Shown: piece by piece, positions 26,919 to 34,336 of the stretch
Numbering within the stretch: the first letter of the stretch is position 1
Layout: each line of letters starts with the position of its first letter
Assembly (NCBI GenBank): GCA_026225565.1
Contig: JAMFTA010000083.1
Span: 1 to 44,975 of the forward strand
From: Caulobacter sp.
GTDB taxonomy: Bacteria > Pseudomonadota > Alphaproteobacteria > Caulobacterales > Caulobacteraceae
DNA length: 44,975 nt
Direction: 5' to 3'
Notes under the pieces: model-generated
The model's input: only the letters and a program-made list of their open reading frames with translations
Database searches by the model: none
Told to the model about the DNA's origin: nothing
Made by a program: the position numbers and the translations under genes

Positions 26919-27727
26919 CACCAGCTCCCCGACGATCCGCCGCCGCCGAACGATCCGCCGCCGCCGCCGGAAAAGCCCCCGCCTCCCCCGCCGCCGCCGC
27001 CAAAATCGTCATCGTCGCCGCCCCGGCCCATGCCGCCCAGCAATCCGCCCAGCAAGAGGGCCGGCAAGAAGCCGCCGCCACCGCCACGACCGCCTCTGAA
27101 CAGGCCGCCCAGCACGAAGAAGACGATGATGGCCGGGAAGATCAGGCCGAAGATGCTGCCCCGATGGCGACCGACCGGCGCCTGCGCCGCCGCCTGTTGC
27201 TGCTGTTCAGCCTCCGCCGCCTTTTGCTCGGCGGTGGAGGTGTCGGCGCCCAGCTGGTCGACCAGGGCGTCGGTTCCGTCCACCACCCCGCCCGGCACGT
27301 CGCCGGCGCGGAACTTCGGCAGCACCTTGTCTTGCAGGATGACGCTGGTCAGGGCGTCGGTGAGGATGGGCTCCAGCCCATAGCCCACCTCTATGCGCAC
27401 CTTGTGCTCGGAGGGGACGACGATGAAGAGGGCGCCATTGTTGGTTCCCTTTTGCCCGACCCCCCAGGTGCGGCCGAGCTGATAGCCGTAGTCGGCGATG
27501 TCGTCTCCCTGCAGGGTCGGCAGGGTGACCACGATCAACTGGCGCGAGGTCCTTGTCTGCAGATCCGCCAGCTTGGCCGTCAGGGACGCCTGCACGTCGG
27601 CGGGCAGCACATGGGCGTCGTCCACCACCCGCCCGGTGAGGGCCGGGAAGGTGATGGCGGCGCTGACCGGCGCCGCCGCGAAAGCGAGGGCGAAGACCGC
27701 GACGAGAGCGGCGGCGGAGCGGATCAT
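26918..27727 (-). CDS. YgcG-like TPM-domain protein with glycine-rich tail
   Basis: A 269-residue exported membrane protein. Signal peptide residues 1-24 (ending APVSAA), TPM domain (about 26-150, GRVVDDAHVLPADVQ, then QLIVVTLPTLQGDDI and NNGALFIVVPSEHKVRIEVG), a Gln/Ala-rich linker and a membrane segment (FGLIFPAIIVFFVLGGLF, about 190-207). The tail is Gly-rich with an acidic DDDD patch and a GSSGSW end. The low-complexity tail is normal for the family. ATG 27727 starts at the signal peptide and lies 5 bp after the lemA stop; 55 further upstream codons in frame overlap lemA and were not included. Confidence 0.9.
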   Translation of the reverse strand: MIRSAAALVAVFALAFAAAPVSAAITFPALTGRVVDDAHVLPADVQASLTAKLADLQTRTSRQLIVVTLPTLQGDDIADYGYQLGRTWGVGQKGTNNGALFIVVPSEHKVRIEVGYGLEPILTDALTSVILQDKVLPKFRAGDVPGGVVDGTDALVDQLGADTSTAEQKAAEAEQQQQAAAQAPVGRHRGSIFGLIFPAIIVFFVLGGLFRGGRGGGGGFLPALLLGGLLGGMGRGGDDDDFGGGGGGGGGFSGGGGGSFGGGGSSGSW

Positions 27728-27732
27728 CGGGC

Positions 27733-28443
27733 TTAGGACTTCGTGGTCGAGGTCGAGGTCGTGGTGTTGGTGGTCTGGGTCGATCCGGCCGGCGGCGCGA
27801 TGTCGAAGTTGACCTTCGGGGCCGACTGGGCGTCGGCGGCGGCGGCGAACGGCAGCATGGGCTTTTCCGCCTTGTAGATCGTCGAGGCCCAAAGCACGCC
27901 GGGGAAGGTGTGCAGGGTGGTGTTATAGTCCTGCACCGCCTCGTTGTAGTCGCGGCGGGCCACGGCGATGCGGTTTTCCGAGCCTTCCAGCTGGGACTGC
28001 AGGGCCAGGAAGTTGCCGTTGGACTTCAAGTCCGGATAGCGCTCCTGGATGGCCGTGAAGCGGCCGAGCACGCCCGAGAGCTTGTCCTGAGCCTGCTGAT
28101 AGGCCTGGAACTTGGCCGGATCGGTGATGGTGGAGGCGTCGACCGAGACGTGGGTGGCGCTGGCGCGGGCCTGGGTGACCTCGTCGAGCACGCCCCGCTC
28201 CTGCTTGGCGTAGCCCTGCACGGTGGCCACGAGATTGGGGATCAGGTCGGCCCGGCGCTGGTAATAGTTCTGCACATCCGCCCAGCGGGCCTTGGCGGCC
28301 TCCTCCTTGGTGGGGATGACGTTGACGCCGCAGCCGGCGAGGGAGACCGAGGCGAAAAGGGCCGCAACCACGGCCAGGCCGCGAACCGAGCGGCGAGAAT
28401 GCGAGGGTTTCAAGGGGAGAGCCTCATGGAGACGCGCCGTCAT
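27733..28443 (-). CDS. lemA: LemA family lipoprotein
   Basis: A 236-residue LemA protein: mostly a long four-helix region with the signature WADVQNYYQRRADLIPNLV and GYAKQERGVLDEVTQARA, followed by NNxxxxYN-type helices (RRDYNEAVQDYNTTLHTFPG). A lipoprotein signal is visible (ALFASVSLAGC, acylated Cys38), which is unusual for LemA in that many members are simply membrane-anchored. The C-terminal tail is Thr/Ser-rich (TTNTTTSTSTTKS). ATG 28443 is chosen; the upstream open frame to 28533 lacks homology. First gene of the lemA-TPM-TPM operon. Confidence 0.9.
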   Translation of the reverse strand: MTARLHEALPLKPSHSRRSVRGLAVVAALFASVSLAGCGVNVIPTKEEAAKARWADVQNYYQRRADLIPNLVATVQGYAKQERGVLDEVTQARASATHVSVDASTITDPAKFQAYQQAQDKLSGVLGRFTAIQERYPDLKSNGNFLALQSQLEGSENRIAVARRDYNEAVQDYNTTLHTFPGVLWASTIYKAEKPMLPFAAAADAQSAPKVNFDIAPPAGSTQTTNTTTSTSTTKS

Positions 28444-28533
28444 TGGGCGCGGCCGGAGCTTAGCAGAACCCCGCGCAGGCGGAAGGGCGCGGCGGATGAA
28501 GCCTTTGTCATCATCGCGCTGCGCCGGTCCCAC

Positions 28534-30354
28534 TCACATCGCCTTGCGCGCGTCGATATAGCGCCCGATCACGCTGGAGAGCACGTCGAGCGGCACGCGG
28601 CCGCAGCTCAGCCCGGCCTCGTGGAAATCCTTGATGTCGTACTTCGAACCGAGCTCGGCCTCTGCCTTGGCGCGTAGGCTGGTCCACACCGTATGGCCGA
28701 TCTTGTAGCTGCAGGCCTGGGCGGGGGTGGCGCAATAGCGTTCGACCTCGCGGGTGGTGGAGCCCACCGCATCCCCGTCCAGGGCGGTGAGATAGGCGAT
28801 CGCCTGCTCGCGGCTCCAGCGCATGTGGTGGATGCCGGTGTCCACCACGCAGCGCCCGCAACGGAACAGCTGCGCCTTCAGCCAGCCGATGCGGCCCAAG
28901 GGATCGTCCTCGTACATGCCCAGTTCGTCGGCCAGCTGTTCCGCGTAGAGGGCCCAGCCCTCGGCGTAGGCGGAGAAGCCGGTGGTCTTGCGGATCAAAG
29001 GCAGGCTCTTGTCGGAGAGGGCGAGACCCCCTTCCAGCTGGTGCCCCGGCAGGCCCTCGTGGAAGACGGTGGAGGGCAGGTTCCAGCGGGGCCATTCGGC
29101 CGTGTCGTGCAGGTTGAAGTAGACAAGGCCCGGGCGGGAGCCGTCGATGGCCGGCCCCTGGGAATAGGCCAGGGGCGCGCCGGCGTCGATCGCCGGCGGC
29201 ACCGGGCGCACTTCGTACTTATAGGGCGGCAGACGCTTGAACGCCTGGGGCAGGCGCAGGCGAATGGCGTCGAGCTTGCCGTTGCAATAGGCGATCAACG
29301 CCGCCTTGCCTGCGTCGGTGTTGGGATAGAACTGGCTCTTGTCGTCATAGAGGTGGCGGATGCGCTCGCCGACGGTCCCCTGGGTCAGGCCTTGTTTGGC
29401 GAGCAGCGGCTCAAGCCGCGCCAGGATCGCCTTGCCCTGGTCCAGACCGAGCTGGTGCACCTCCTCGGGCGTCATGTCGGTGGTGGTGGTGGAATGGAGC
29501 GCCGCCCGATAGAAGTCGTCGCCGCCCTTGAACTTCCAGCAGCCGGCGTCGTGGGTCGCGCGCTCGCGGAGCGCCTTCACCGCCGCGATCTGACGATCCA
29601 GCGCCGGTCCAACCTTCTCGCCGTAGATGCGCGTCGCGTCGCGGCCGTAGCGGTCGCCCAGGCCCTTGGCCGCGGCGCGCTTGATCAGGGATGTCACCAC
29701 CGTGGCCTGATCCGCCGGTTTGCGGCCCGCGCTCATCTGCGCCAGGGTGGTGTCGAGGAGGAAGTCGGGCGGGACGACGCCCAGGCCGGCGTCGTGGCGG
29801 AGCTGCTCGGTATTGTCGTCCAGCTGCCCGGCGAAGGCCTGAAGCCGCAGGAGATAGGCGTCCGCGTCAGCCGCCGCGTCGATCTTGTGCTTGGTGTCGA
29901 GGAAGTCTGGAACCGACTGATAGGCGCCGGTGAGCTGGCTGATCGCATAGGGCGATGGACCGTAGGAGGATCCGCCGAAGTCAAAGGCGAAGATGCGCGC
30001 AGCCGAGTCCCGCGTGTAGAGGATGGTGTCGTAGTTCACCTGTCCGGCGGGGCTGAGCCCGCTGCGGTCCACCGCCTTCATCCGTGCAAGCTGGCCGGCG
30101 TTCAGAGCCTTGCGTGCGGCGCGGCCGGCGGCGGATTCGTCGCTGAGCCGAGATTTCAGCGGAGCGAGATCGCCCTTGTCGAGACCGAGCTGGGTGGCGT
30201 TTTCCGGCCGCTGCTGCAGCCCCTCCTGCATGAACCGATCGAACAGGCCGTCCAGGGCCGCGTCGGCGTTGGACGGCGCTTCGGCATGGGCCAGGGCGGC
30301 GGGGGTGGAGACAGCGGCTACGGTAGCCAGGAGAAGTTGGCGACGGTCGAACAT
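28534..30354 (-). CDS. DUF885 family putative metallopeptidase, exported
   Basis: A 606-residue protein with a Tat-like signal (FDRRQLLLATVAAVSTPAALA). The DUF885 metal site is HEGLPGH (His432, Glu433, His438), followed by a downstream helix (GFSAYAEGWALYAEQLADELG) that should give the third ligand. Several Alphaproteobacteria carry many paralogues; their substrates are probably peptides taken up from outside, but this is not established. It ends 90 bp before the lemA start on the same strand. Confidence 0.88.
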   Translation of the reverse strand: MFDRRQLLLATVAAVSTPAALAHAEAPSNADAALDGLFDRFMQEGLQQRPENATQLGLDKGDLAPLKSRLSDESAAGRAARKALNAGQLARMKAVDRSGLSPAGQVNYDTILYTRDSAARIFAFDFGGSSYGPSPYAISQLTGAYQSVPDFLDTKHKIDAAADADAYLLRLQAFAGQLDDNTEQLRHDAGLGVVPPDFLLDTTLAQMSAGRKPADQATVVTSLIKRAAAKGLGDRYGRDATRIYGEKVGPALDRQIAAVKALRERATHDAGCWKFKGGDDFYRAALHSTTTTDMTPEEVHQLGLDQGKAILARLEPLLAKQGLTQGTVGERIRHLYDDKSQFYPNTDAGKAALIAYCNGKLDAIRLRLPQAFKRLPPYKYEVRPVPPAIDAGAPLAYSQGPAIDGSRPGLVYFNLHDTAEWPRWNLPSTVFHEGLPGHQLEGGLALSDKSLPLIRKTTGFSAYAEGWALYAEQLADELGMYEDDPLGRIGWLKAQLFRCGRCVVDTGIHHMRWSREQAIAYLTALDGDAVGSTTREVERYCATPAQACSYKIGHTVWTSLRAKAEAELGSKYDIKDFHEAGLSCGRVPLDVLSSVIGRYIDARKAM

Positions 30355-30476
30355 GCAGGCGAATTCCCTTGGCGAAACGGCAAACTAAGGCCACGGCGGC
30401 GGCCTTCACAAGGGCGCCCGGCGTGGGTGGCGCAGCTTGCCGCGCGTTCGAGCGTTAAGGGGCACAGGAGATGCCG

Positions 30477-30872
30477 ATGTCCATCGACAAGCGCGCAGAC
30501 CAGCGGACCGAACCTGCGCCCTGGTCGGAGGTGGTGCTGGTCTGCGCCAAATGCGCCGCCAAGCTGGGGCGGGGACATAGGGGCAAGACCGAGCTGCGCG
30601 GCGAGATCAAACAGGCCCTCAAGCATCATGGGCTTGGCAAGACCGTGCGGGTGGTGGAGGTGAGCTGCCTGGACCTCTGCCCCAAGGGCGGCCAGACCGT
30701 GGCCACCGCCCGCCAGCTGGCCGCCGGCCGCCTGACCGTGGTGGGGCCCCAGGCGGACGGGGCGGCGGTGGTGAGGCTGCTGTTCGATCCCGCGTCGCCC
30801 CTTTTGGGAGGCGCGGCGGGGTCCGACCGGCCGATGCCGTCGCGTCGGCCAAGGCTTAGGGTGGTGGAATGA
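30477..30872 (+). CDS. Small (2Fe-2S) thioredoxin-like ferredoxin-domain protein
   Basis: A 131-residue protein of the 2Fe-2S thioredoxin-like ferredoxin family. The four cysteines are placed as VCAKCAAKLG near residue 25 and SCLDLCPKGG near residue 67, with the usual KTELRGEIKQAL helix between them. The C-terminal 30 residues are basic and look unstructured. ATG 30477 has AGGAG 6 bp upstream; ATG 30471 is too close to it. The electron-transfer partner is unknown, and the gene is divergent from the DUF885 gene. Confidence 0.85.
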   Translation: MSIDKRADQRTEPAPWSEVVLVCAKCAAKLGRGHRGKTELRGEIKQALKHHGLGKTVRVVEVSCLDLCPKGGQTVATARQLAAGRLTVVGPQADGAAVVRLLFDPASPLLGGAAGSDRPMPSRRPRLRVVE

Positions 30873-31028
30873 CGGTCAGCAGAGGCTTCGCGCCCGACGC
30901 CGCCGATCGCCAAACCCCGGTCGCCTTCCTCGCCGAACAGAAATAGCGCCCCATCGCCAAATCCGTATGGACGCCGGGCGCGGCAAAGGCTTGATAGCGG
31001 GGGGCCTAAATCTGCACATGAGGCGCGT

Positions 31029-31490
31029 ATGAAACGATTCTGGGTCGCTGGACCCCTCTGCTTGGCGCTCATCGGGGCCGCCTACCCAGGCGCTGCACAA
31101 GACGTCGCCGCCACCGTCCAGGCGCGCCATGCTCATTTCAAGCAAATCGGCGTCGCCATGAAGGGGCTCTCCGAACAGATGAAATCGCCCGCTCCGTCCC
31201 TGGCGGACGTGCGTGGCTATGCTCAGCGGCTGGACGAACTCGCGCCCCAGCTGCCCAGCTGGTTTCCGAAAGGCTCTGGACCGGAGTCGGGGCAAAAGAC
31301 CCACTCCAAGGCCGATGTCTGGCAAAAGCCCGACGAATTCGCCAAGGACGCCGCCGCCTTCGCCGCGCAAACCCACAAGCTGAACGTGGCGGCCCTTAGC
31401 GGAAACCTGGCGGCCGTGGCGGCGCAGGCGCCGGCGGTGAGCGCGGCCTGCAAGACCTGCCACCAGGCCTTCCGCGAGCGTGAGGACTAG
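31029..31490 (+). CDS. Cytochrome c'
   Basis: A 153-residue periplasmic four-helix cytochrome. Signal peptide residues 1-23 (ending YPGAA), helical bundle, and a single C-terminal haem motif CKTCH (Cys141, Cys144, His145), the hallmark of cytochrome c'. Known members bind NO or CO at a five-coordinate haem. It is followed one base later by a cytochrome b561 gene, a frequent pairing in which b561 may reduce cytochrome c'. Confidence 0.93.
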   Translation: MKRFWVAGPLCLALIGAAYPGAAQDVAATVQARHAHFKQIGVAMKGLSEQMKSPAPSLADVRGYAQRLDELAPQLPSWFPKGSGPESGQKTHSKADVWQKPDEFAKDAAAFAAQTHKLNVAALSGNLAAVAAQAPAVSAACKTCHQAFRERED

Positions 31491-31491
31491 C

Positions 31492-32175
31492 ATGGCGCCG
31501 GCCCCCCGGCGGCTGACCGGCGAAACCGCGACGGTGCGCGTCTGGGACGGGCCGATCCGCATCTTCCATTGGTCGCTGGCGGTGCTCTTGCCTCTAGCCT
31601 GGTGGACGGCGCAGCAGGGGCAGATGGGCTGGCATCGGCTGATCGGTTACGCCATCGCCGGCCTTCTTGCGTTTCGCCTGTGGTGGGGGGTGGCGGGCGG
31701 CTCCACCGCGCGCTTCGCCGGCTTCGTCAAGGGCCCCCGCACGGTCGCCCGCTACGCGGCGAGCCTGTTTCGAGGCTCAGAACCGGGGCCCCCTGGCCAT
31801 AACCCGATGGGCGGGTGGAGCGTGCTCGCCCTCCTGACCCTGCTGATCGCCGAGGTTGGGCTTGGGCTGTTCAGCGTCGATGTGGACGGCGAGGCATCAG
31901 GCCCGCTGGCGGACCGGGTGAGTTTCGACGCCGGCCGCTTCGCCGCCCATTGGCACCACCTGCTGTTCAACGGCCTTTTGGCGCTGATCGGGCTGCATTT
32001 ATGCGCCATCGCCTTCTATGCCGCGGTCAAGCGGGACAATCTCATCGGACCTATGCTGACGGGCGTCGGCGCCAGGGGCGAGGGCTTTCGTCCCGCCGCG
32101 CGGTGGCGGCTTTGGGCGGGCCTGGCGCTGGCGGGGGGCGTCGCTCTGGCCCTCGCCAAGGGCTTGAAATTCTGA
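31492..32175 (+). CDS. Cytochrome b561 family membrane protein
   Basis: A 227-residue di-haem b-type cytochrome with four main membrane segments, beginning after VRVWDGPIRIFHWSLAVLL (haem-ligand His near residue 27). Further ligand candidates are WHRLIGYAI and the WHHLLFNGLLALIGLHLCA helix near residues 155-173. A fifth hydrophobic segment ends the protein. GAGG lies 7 bp before ATG 31492. It forms an operon with cytochrome c' and should move electrons from quinol to the periplasm. Confidence 0.92.
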   Translation: MAPAPRRLTGETATVRVWDGPIRIFHWSLAVLLPLAWWTAQQGQMGWHRLIGYAIAGLLAFRLWWGVAGGSTARFAGFVKGPRTVARYAASLFRGSEPGPPGHNPMGGWSVLALLTLLIAEVGLGLFSVDVDGEASGPLADRVSFDAGRFAAHWHHLLFNGLLALIGLHLCAIAFYAAVKRDNLIGPMLTGVGARGEGFRPAARWRLWAGLALAGGVALALAKGLKF

Positions 32176-32179
32176 CGCG

Positions 32180-32207
32180 CAAATATTCGCCATGAGGAAA
32201 ATATTTG
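32180..32207. repeat. AT-rich inverted repeat between b561 and the EcfG promoter
   Basis: CAAATATT and AATATTTG, perfect 8-bp arms 12 bp apart, in DNA that is otherwise GC-rich. It starts 5 bp after the b561 stop and ends 9 bp before the -35 box at 32217. It is not a typical terminator (no GC stem, no T-tract) and may be an upstream regulator site. Confidence 0.5.
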
Positions 32208-32216
32208 TCGAGAGGG

Positions 32217-32241
32217 GGAACCGGCTAACCAACCGGCCGTT
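32217..32241 (+). promoter_or_regulatory. EcfG-dependent promoter of a candidate small RNA
   Basis: GGAAC (32217-32221), a 16-bp spacer and CGTT (32238-32241), with the same spacing as at phyR and nepR. It points into 120 bp of intergenic DNA and then into the 3' end of the OmpA gene on the opposite strand, so the product is probably RNA. Confidence 0.75.
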
Positions 32242-32247
32242 GTATGT

Positions 32248-32370
32248 ATGCGGAGGCGGCGACGCCCCCCCGACATAGGCTGCTAGTTTTCAGCCTGCCG
32301 TCTCCGCCCCCCACCCTCTCAAACTCCCGGTCGCGTGCGTCCCTGTGGCGGGCCGTCCTGTTACGGCCGG
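32248..32370 (+). ncRNA. Candidate stress-induced small RNA with exposed C-rich segment (GsrN-like)
   Basis: Starts about 7-9 bp after the CGTT box. The 5' end folds into an 11-bp stem (32250-32260 with 32297-32307, one G-U pair). Stacked inside is a second hairpin AGGCTG/CAGCCT (32277-32282 with 32291-32296). Between them a 16-nt single strand (32261-32276) exposes seven C in a row. C-rich single-stranded DNA follows (32307-32328), then a GGCCGT/ACGGCC hairpin (32351-32368). Caulobacter GsrN is a SigT-dependent RNA with a C-rich targeting loop; similarity here is in promoter and design only. The 3' end is unclear because no T-tract is present. A short frame (ATG 32244) antisense to the OmpA gene looks non-coding. 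Confidence 0.55.
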
Positions 32371-32876
32371 GCGGCGTCTGGCGCCGAGGCGTGGATCACC
32401 ACTTCCGTGCGACGGCGCAGGGGCTCGGGCTGGCCGCCTGGAGAGACCGCGCCGGATTCGCCCAAGGCTTCGATGTCGAAGGTCGGGGTCGGCAGGCCGG
32501 CGGCGGCCAGGGCGTGGGCCACCACCGCCGCCCGCTTGCGGGAGAGGGCGAGATTGCTGCGCGGCGCGCCGTCCGCGTCCGCCAAGCCCAGGACCGCGAT
32601 TGAGCCCAGTTTGCAGCCCTTCACCCGGCTGGCGGTGTAGATGAGCTCCTGCTGCGCTGGGGCGCTGAGCTGGTCGGATCCCTTCTCGAAATAGATCGGA
32701 AAGTTGAAATCCGCGCAGACCACAGGGGCAAACGCCATGGTGGCGGGCTTTGGCGGCGTGGAGCAGGCGACGACGCCGGCGCCGGCGAGGACGCCCATCA
32801 TCAGCGTCTTGCGGCAAAGGGCGCGTGTGGGCGCGCGCGCGTTGGCCTGGCGGGTGCGGTCTTGAAGGTGTTTCAT
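32361..32876 (-). CDS. OmpA-domain outer-membrane lipoprotein
   Basis: A 171-residue protein. A basic N terminus and hydrophobic segment lead to a lipobox-like MMGVLAGAGVVAC (Cys near 38). An OmpA C-terminal peptidoglycan-binding domain follows (about 50-165), with YFEKGSDQLSAPAQQEL, the GLADADGAPRSNLALSRKRA core and ALGESG. ATG 32876 is chosen; 12 upstream codons are not conserved-looking. It is the second gene of an operon behind the Tyr-rich lipoprotein (17-bp gap), whose promoter is EcfG-type. It probably strengthens the envelope under stress (inferred). Its stop codon overlaps the 3' hairpin of the candidate small RNA on the other strand. Confidence 0.85.
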   Translation of the reverse strand: MKHLQDRTRQANARAPTRALCRKTLMMGVLAGAGVVACSTPPKPATMAFAPVVCADFNFPIYFEKGSDQLSAPAQQELIYTASRVKGCKLGSIAVLGLADADGAPRSNLALSRKRAAVVAHALAAAGLPTPTFDIEALGESGAVSPGGQPEPLRRRTEVVIHASAPDAARP

Positions 32877-32892
32877 CGGGCGTCCTAGGGCT

Positions 32893-33162
32893 TTAGACCT
32901 TGGGCTGTCCATCTTCCCAATAGTAGCGCCGGGTCATGGGGTCGTAATAATAGTAGCGCTGATGGCGCAGGTCGAAATACTGCCGCTGCGGGGACTTCGT
33001 CTTTGGCGCGCAGGGGCTTCCCGGCCCGCATCGCGCGCCGACGTGTTCGCTGGGCGGCGGCGGCGGCGGGGTTGAGGGTTGGGGATGGCCGAGCAGGGGG
33101 ACCGAAGCGCACCCCGCCGCCGCCAATCCGATCGCCGCAAACGCACCCAACTTCCAAAACAT
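32893..33162 (-). CDS. Small tyrosine-rich lipoprotein, uncharacterised
   Basis: An 89-residue protein. It has a lipoprotein signal (FAAIGLAAAGC, acylated Cys18), a proline run (STPPPPPPSEH), a short Cys pair and a C terminus packed with aromatic residues (HQRYYYYDPMTRRYYWEDG). No family is recognised. ATG 33162 sits about 31 bp after the -10 of a perfect EcfG promoter, which strongly favours this start over the 20-codon longer frame that would cross the promoter. The adjacent OmpA-domain gene and stress promoter suggest an envelope-stress function. Confidence 0.75.
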   Translation of the reverse strand: MFWKLGAFAAIGLAAAGCASVPLLGHPQPSTPPPPPPSEHVGARCGPGSPCAPKTKSPQRQYFDLRHQRYYYYDPMTRRYYWEDGQPKV

Positions 33163-33192
33163 GCCGCCGTCCCGACCTAGATCCACCATGGC

Positions 33193-33217
33193 AACGAGCG
33201 TCCATGGCCAAGGTTCC
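33193..33217 (-). promoter_or_regulatory. EcfG-dependent promoter of the lipoprotein-OmpA operon
   Basis: On the minus strand, GGAAC (33217-33213), 16 bp, CGTT (33196-33193). The predicted transcript starts near 33186, 24 nt before the lipoprotein ATG. Confidence 0.8.
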
Positions 33218-33252
33218 GTCAAGCGGCGCTAAGGATCAACCGCAATTGTCTT

Positions 33253-33277
33253 GGAACCGGGCGCCCCCCGCGCCGTT
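33253..33277 (+). promoter_or_regulatory. EcfG-dependent promoter of the lipid-kinase/phosphoesterase operon
   Basis: GGAAC (33253-33257), 16 bp, CGTT (33274-33277). It is divergent from the promoter at 33193-33217, with 35 bp between the two -35 boxes, the same back-to-back design as nepR/phyR. Confidence 0.78.
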
Positions 33278-33320
33278 GGATAGGCCTACGCCGTCTTTCC
33301 AGTGCGCGGCGTGCGGAGCA

Positions 33321-33377
33321 ATGGCAATGCCGATGTCCAGGGCCAATCCGGACGCTCTTTCCAAGCAAGGCTTTTGA
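33321..33377 (+). CDS. Possible 18-residue leader peptide coupled to the kinase gene
   Basis: After the EcfG transcript start (about 33284) a short frame MAMPMSRANPDALSKQGF ends in TGA at 33375-33377. It has three in-frame ATG codons (33321, 33327, 33333) and GGAG at 33315-33318. Its stop overlaps the TTG start of the kinase as TTGA, the same coupling seen at 6984. It would load ribosomes onto the weak TTG start. It could also be chance. Confidence 0.35.
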   Translation: MAMPMSRANPDALSKQGF

Positions 33378-34336
33378 CGCCTGTGGACGGCGGCGGAGAT
33401 CAAGCGATCCAAGCGCCGCCGCCATTGGGCGTCAAGGTGCGGCGCGTTGAGGCGGTGGTCAATGCGGCGTCGGGCAGCGTCGGACCCGGTGCGGCTGAAG
33501 CCCTGGAAAGGATCATCGCCAGCTATGGCCTCGCCGTCCGCGTCGCCAACGCCCAACCCAAGGAGATCGGCCGCGCGGTGCGGGCGGCGGTGGCGGCCAA
33601 GCCCGACCTTCTGGTGGTGTTGGCGGGGGATGGGACGGCCGCCCTGGCGGCGCGGCTGGCGGGGCCGGACGGACCGCTGATCGCGCCCCTGCCCGGCGGC
33701 ACCATGAACATGCTGCCTCACGCCCTCTATGGGCCGGTCAGTTGGCGCGACGCCTTGAACGCCACCCTGTCGGATGGGGTGGTGCGGCCCATTTCCGGGG
33801 GCGAGGTCGATGGGCAGAGCTTTTACGTGGCGGCGATCCTCGGGGCGCCGGCTCTTTGGGCGGACGCCCGCGAAGCGGTGCGGGCGCGTCATCTCAAGTT
33901 GGCGATTTCAAGGGCGCGCCGGGCCTTGGCGCGGGCCTTCTCCCATAAATTGCACTACACCCTGGGAGACGGGACCCTGGAGACGACCGAAGCCTTGACC
34001 CTGATGTGTCCCCTGGTGTCGCATGGCCCGGTGCAAAACGCCCTGGAGGCGGCGGCGCTCGATCCCAAGGATGCGGCCGAGGCGCTGCGCCTGGGCTTCA
34101 ACGCCGTGACCGGGGATTGGCGCCACGACCCCTCGGTGCGAGCCACCTTGACCAGGGGGGGCGTGGCGTGGGCGCGCGGGCGCATCCCCGCCGTGCTCGA
34201 CGGCGAGCCCTGCCGGCTCAATCCGCGGGTGAATTTCCGCTATCTGCCGATCGCCTTTCGCGCCCTGGCGCCGGCGGAGGTCGCCGCCGATGATCGGGCG
34301 GCGATCCAGACGACAGCGGCCGCCCCTCATCGATGA
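33374..34336 (+). CDS. Diacylglycerol/sphingosine-kinase-like lipid kinase (DAGKc domain)
   Basis: About 320 residues. The DAGK catalytic domain begins at VEAVVNAASGSVG; the nucleotide loop is AGDGT (84-88) and PLPGGTMNMLPHAL follows. The C-terminal domain (from about 130) is shorter and less conserved than in YegS/DgkB. Likely reaction: ATP-dependent phosphorylation of a lipid; the substrate is unknown. Start choice is difficult: TTG 33374 overlaps the leader-peptide stop, while GTG 33302 would add 24 unconvincing residues. The TGA overlaps the next ATG (ATGA). Transcription should come from the EcfG promoter at 33253, placing this gene in the general stress response. Confidence 0.82.
   Translation: MTPVDGGGDQAIQAPPPLGVKVRRVEAVVNAASGSVGPGAAEALERIIASYGLAVRVANAQPKEIGRAVRAAVAAKPDLLVVLAGDGTAALAARLAGPDGPLIAPLPGGTMNMLPHALYGPVSWRDALNATLSDGVVRPISGGEVDGQSFYVAAILGAPALWADAREAVRARHLKLAISRARRALARAFSHKLHYTLGDGTLETTEALTLMCPLVSHGPVQNALEAAALDPKDAAEALRLGFNAVTGDWRHDPSVRATLTRGGVAWARGRIPAVLDGEPCRLNPRVNFRYLPIAFRALAPAEVAADDRAAIQTTAAAPHR

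Noticed and set aside
26268-27736. Long plus-strand frames opposite the TPM genes with proline runs
   Set aside because: They mirror the Gly-rich tail on the other strand; the minus-strand genes have signal peptide, TPM domain and coupled starts.
33204-33377. 57-codon frame with a CxxC motif
   Set aside because: It overlaps the EcfG promoter at 33253 and part of the one at 33193; transcription from 33284 would not include its start. Only the last 18 codons were kept, as a possible leader.
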